A stretch of DNA of 7,031 nt, from contig DHPN01000021.1 in NCBI GenBank assembly GCA_002407925.1, positions 7,718 to 14,748 of the forward strand. The letters run 5' to 3'. This DNA comes from Atopobiaceae bacterium UBA5363 (GTDB lineage: Bacteria > Actinomycetota > Coriobacteriia > Coriobacteriales > Atopobiaceae). This document shows, in pieces, positions 6,796-7,031 of this stretch. The translations under genes and the position numbers were made by a program. The stretch's first letter is position 1. Each line of letters opens with the position of its first letter. The notes beneath the pieces were generated by a model, which was not told where the DNA came from, did not search any database, and was given only the letters and a program-made list of their open reading frames with translations.

Positions 6796-7031
6796 GAAAG
6801 GACCTCCCTTGTGACAAGGATGCGATGGCAATAGGGGCACTCGGTTATCTCAGGCTCTCGCTTGAGGTCGCCAAAGTCAGCAGGTTGCAGCTTGACGCAA
6901 CAGATTGACGGGACGTTGCCCTTCAGGCTCTCCACGGCAAGCCCACCGAAGCGTTTGCTGGCCTTCTTGTAGCGGTCCATGACCTCTGGGGTGATCTCGG
7001 CAGCCACGCCAGCGCGCTCCGTCTCGAGCTT
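6792..7031 (-). CDS. C4-type zinc-ribbon protein (zf-RING_7-like), 3' end only
   Basis: This is the C-terminal 79 residues of a gene that begins beyond the right edge. The frame is open to the last base (first visible residues KLETERAG), so the in-frame GTG at 7007 is probably an internal valine codon and not the start. The layout matches the C-terminus of the zf-RING_7 family: a helical segment ending in a RYKKASKRFGG stretch, then a small zinc ribbon, then CPYCHRIL near the end (Cys 65 and 68 of the visible part). Full-length members are mostly a long coiled coil of about 240 residues followed by this ribbon, and their role is poorly defined, with nucleic-acid or protein contacts suggested. 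One oddity is that the first knuckle reads PSICC where the family usually has CxxC, so one expected cysteine is proline and an extra cysteine follows. The stop codon overlaps the coaBC start by 4 nt, which makes co-translation likely. Family assignment is fairly secure; function is unknown. Confidence 0.75.
   Translation of the reverse strand, partial: KLETERAGVAAEITPEVMDRYKKASKRFGGLAVESLKGNVPSICCVKLQPADFGDLKREPEITECPYCHRILVTREVLS
6803..6809 (-). promoter_or_regulatory. Shine-Dalgarno that fixes the coaBC start
   Basis: On the minus strand AGGGAGG lies 7 nt before the ATG at 6795 and within the last codons of the zinc-ribbon gene. It is a strong match to the 16S rRNA tail, and it argues against the longer upstream start at 6840. 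Confidence 0.8.

Noticed and set aside
6796..6840. Upstream in-frame start adding 15 residues to CoaBC
   Set aside because: The strong AGGGAGG lies downstream of it, immediately before the ATG at 6795, and the extra residues do not resemble the family's N-terminus.
1..7031. CRISPR arrays, tRNA/rRNA genes, insertion sequences or phage genes
   Set aside because: No spaced direct repeats, cloverleaf-like sequence, transposase motif or terminal inverted repeats were seen; practically every base belongs to one of the five coding regions.

Overview
The window is a compact, GC-rich stretch (roughly 60% by eye) in which every supported gene lies on the minus strand, so transcription runs from the right end to the left. 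Gene content, gene order and codon habit suggest a high-GC actinobacterium. I would guess the Coriobacteriia (Olsenella/Collinsella-like), but that is inference from general likeness, not a database match.

In order of transcription: (1) the 3' end of a C4-type zinc-ribbon/coiled-coil protein (zf-RING_7 type), open at the right edge (7031-6792); (2) coaBC, the bifunctional phosphopantothenoylcysteine decarboxylase/phosphopantothenate-cysteine ligase of coenzyme A synthesis (6795-5389); (3) a Uup-like ABC-F ATPase (5388-3583); (4) and (5) the two half-transporters of a heterodimeric type IV ABC exporter (3542-1758, and 1758 to the left edge, where it is cut after its H-loop). Gene 5 is uninterrupted for 586 codons and covers the whole left quarter of the window.

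The junctions are very tight: a 4-nt ATGA overlap, a TAG directly abutting ATG, a 41-nt gap, and a 1-nt TGATG overlap. Together they indicate one operon with translational coupling. The only intergenic gap, between the ABC-F gene and the exporter, carries a GC-rich hairpin that loops out the ABC-F stop codon, and a good Shine-Dalgarno before a GTG start. I see no terminator, promoter, RNA gene, repeat array or mobile element.

Functionally, the exporter pair shows the classic asymmetric ATPase arrangement. The first subunit has Asp for the catalytic Glu and Gln for the H-loop His. The second has an intact Walker B and H-loop but an LSSGQ signature. CoaBC keeps its catalytic residues in both halves. 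The operon thus joins a CoA biosynthetic enzyme, a ribosome-associated ATPase and a drug/lipid-type exporter. I do not see a clearly new biological system. The points most worth a second look are the degenerate first zinc knuckle, the hairpin at the ABC-F/exporter junction, and the gene grouping itself.
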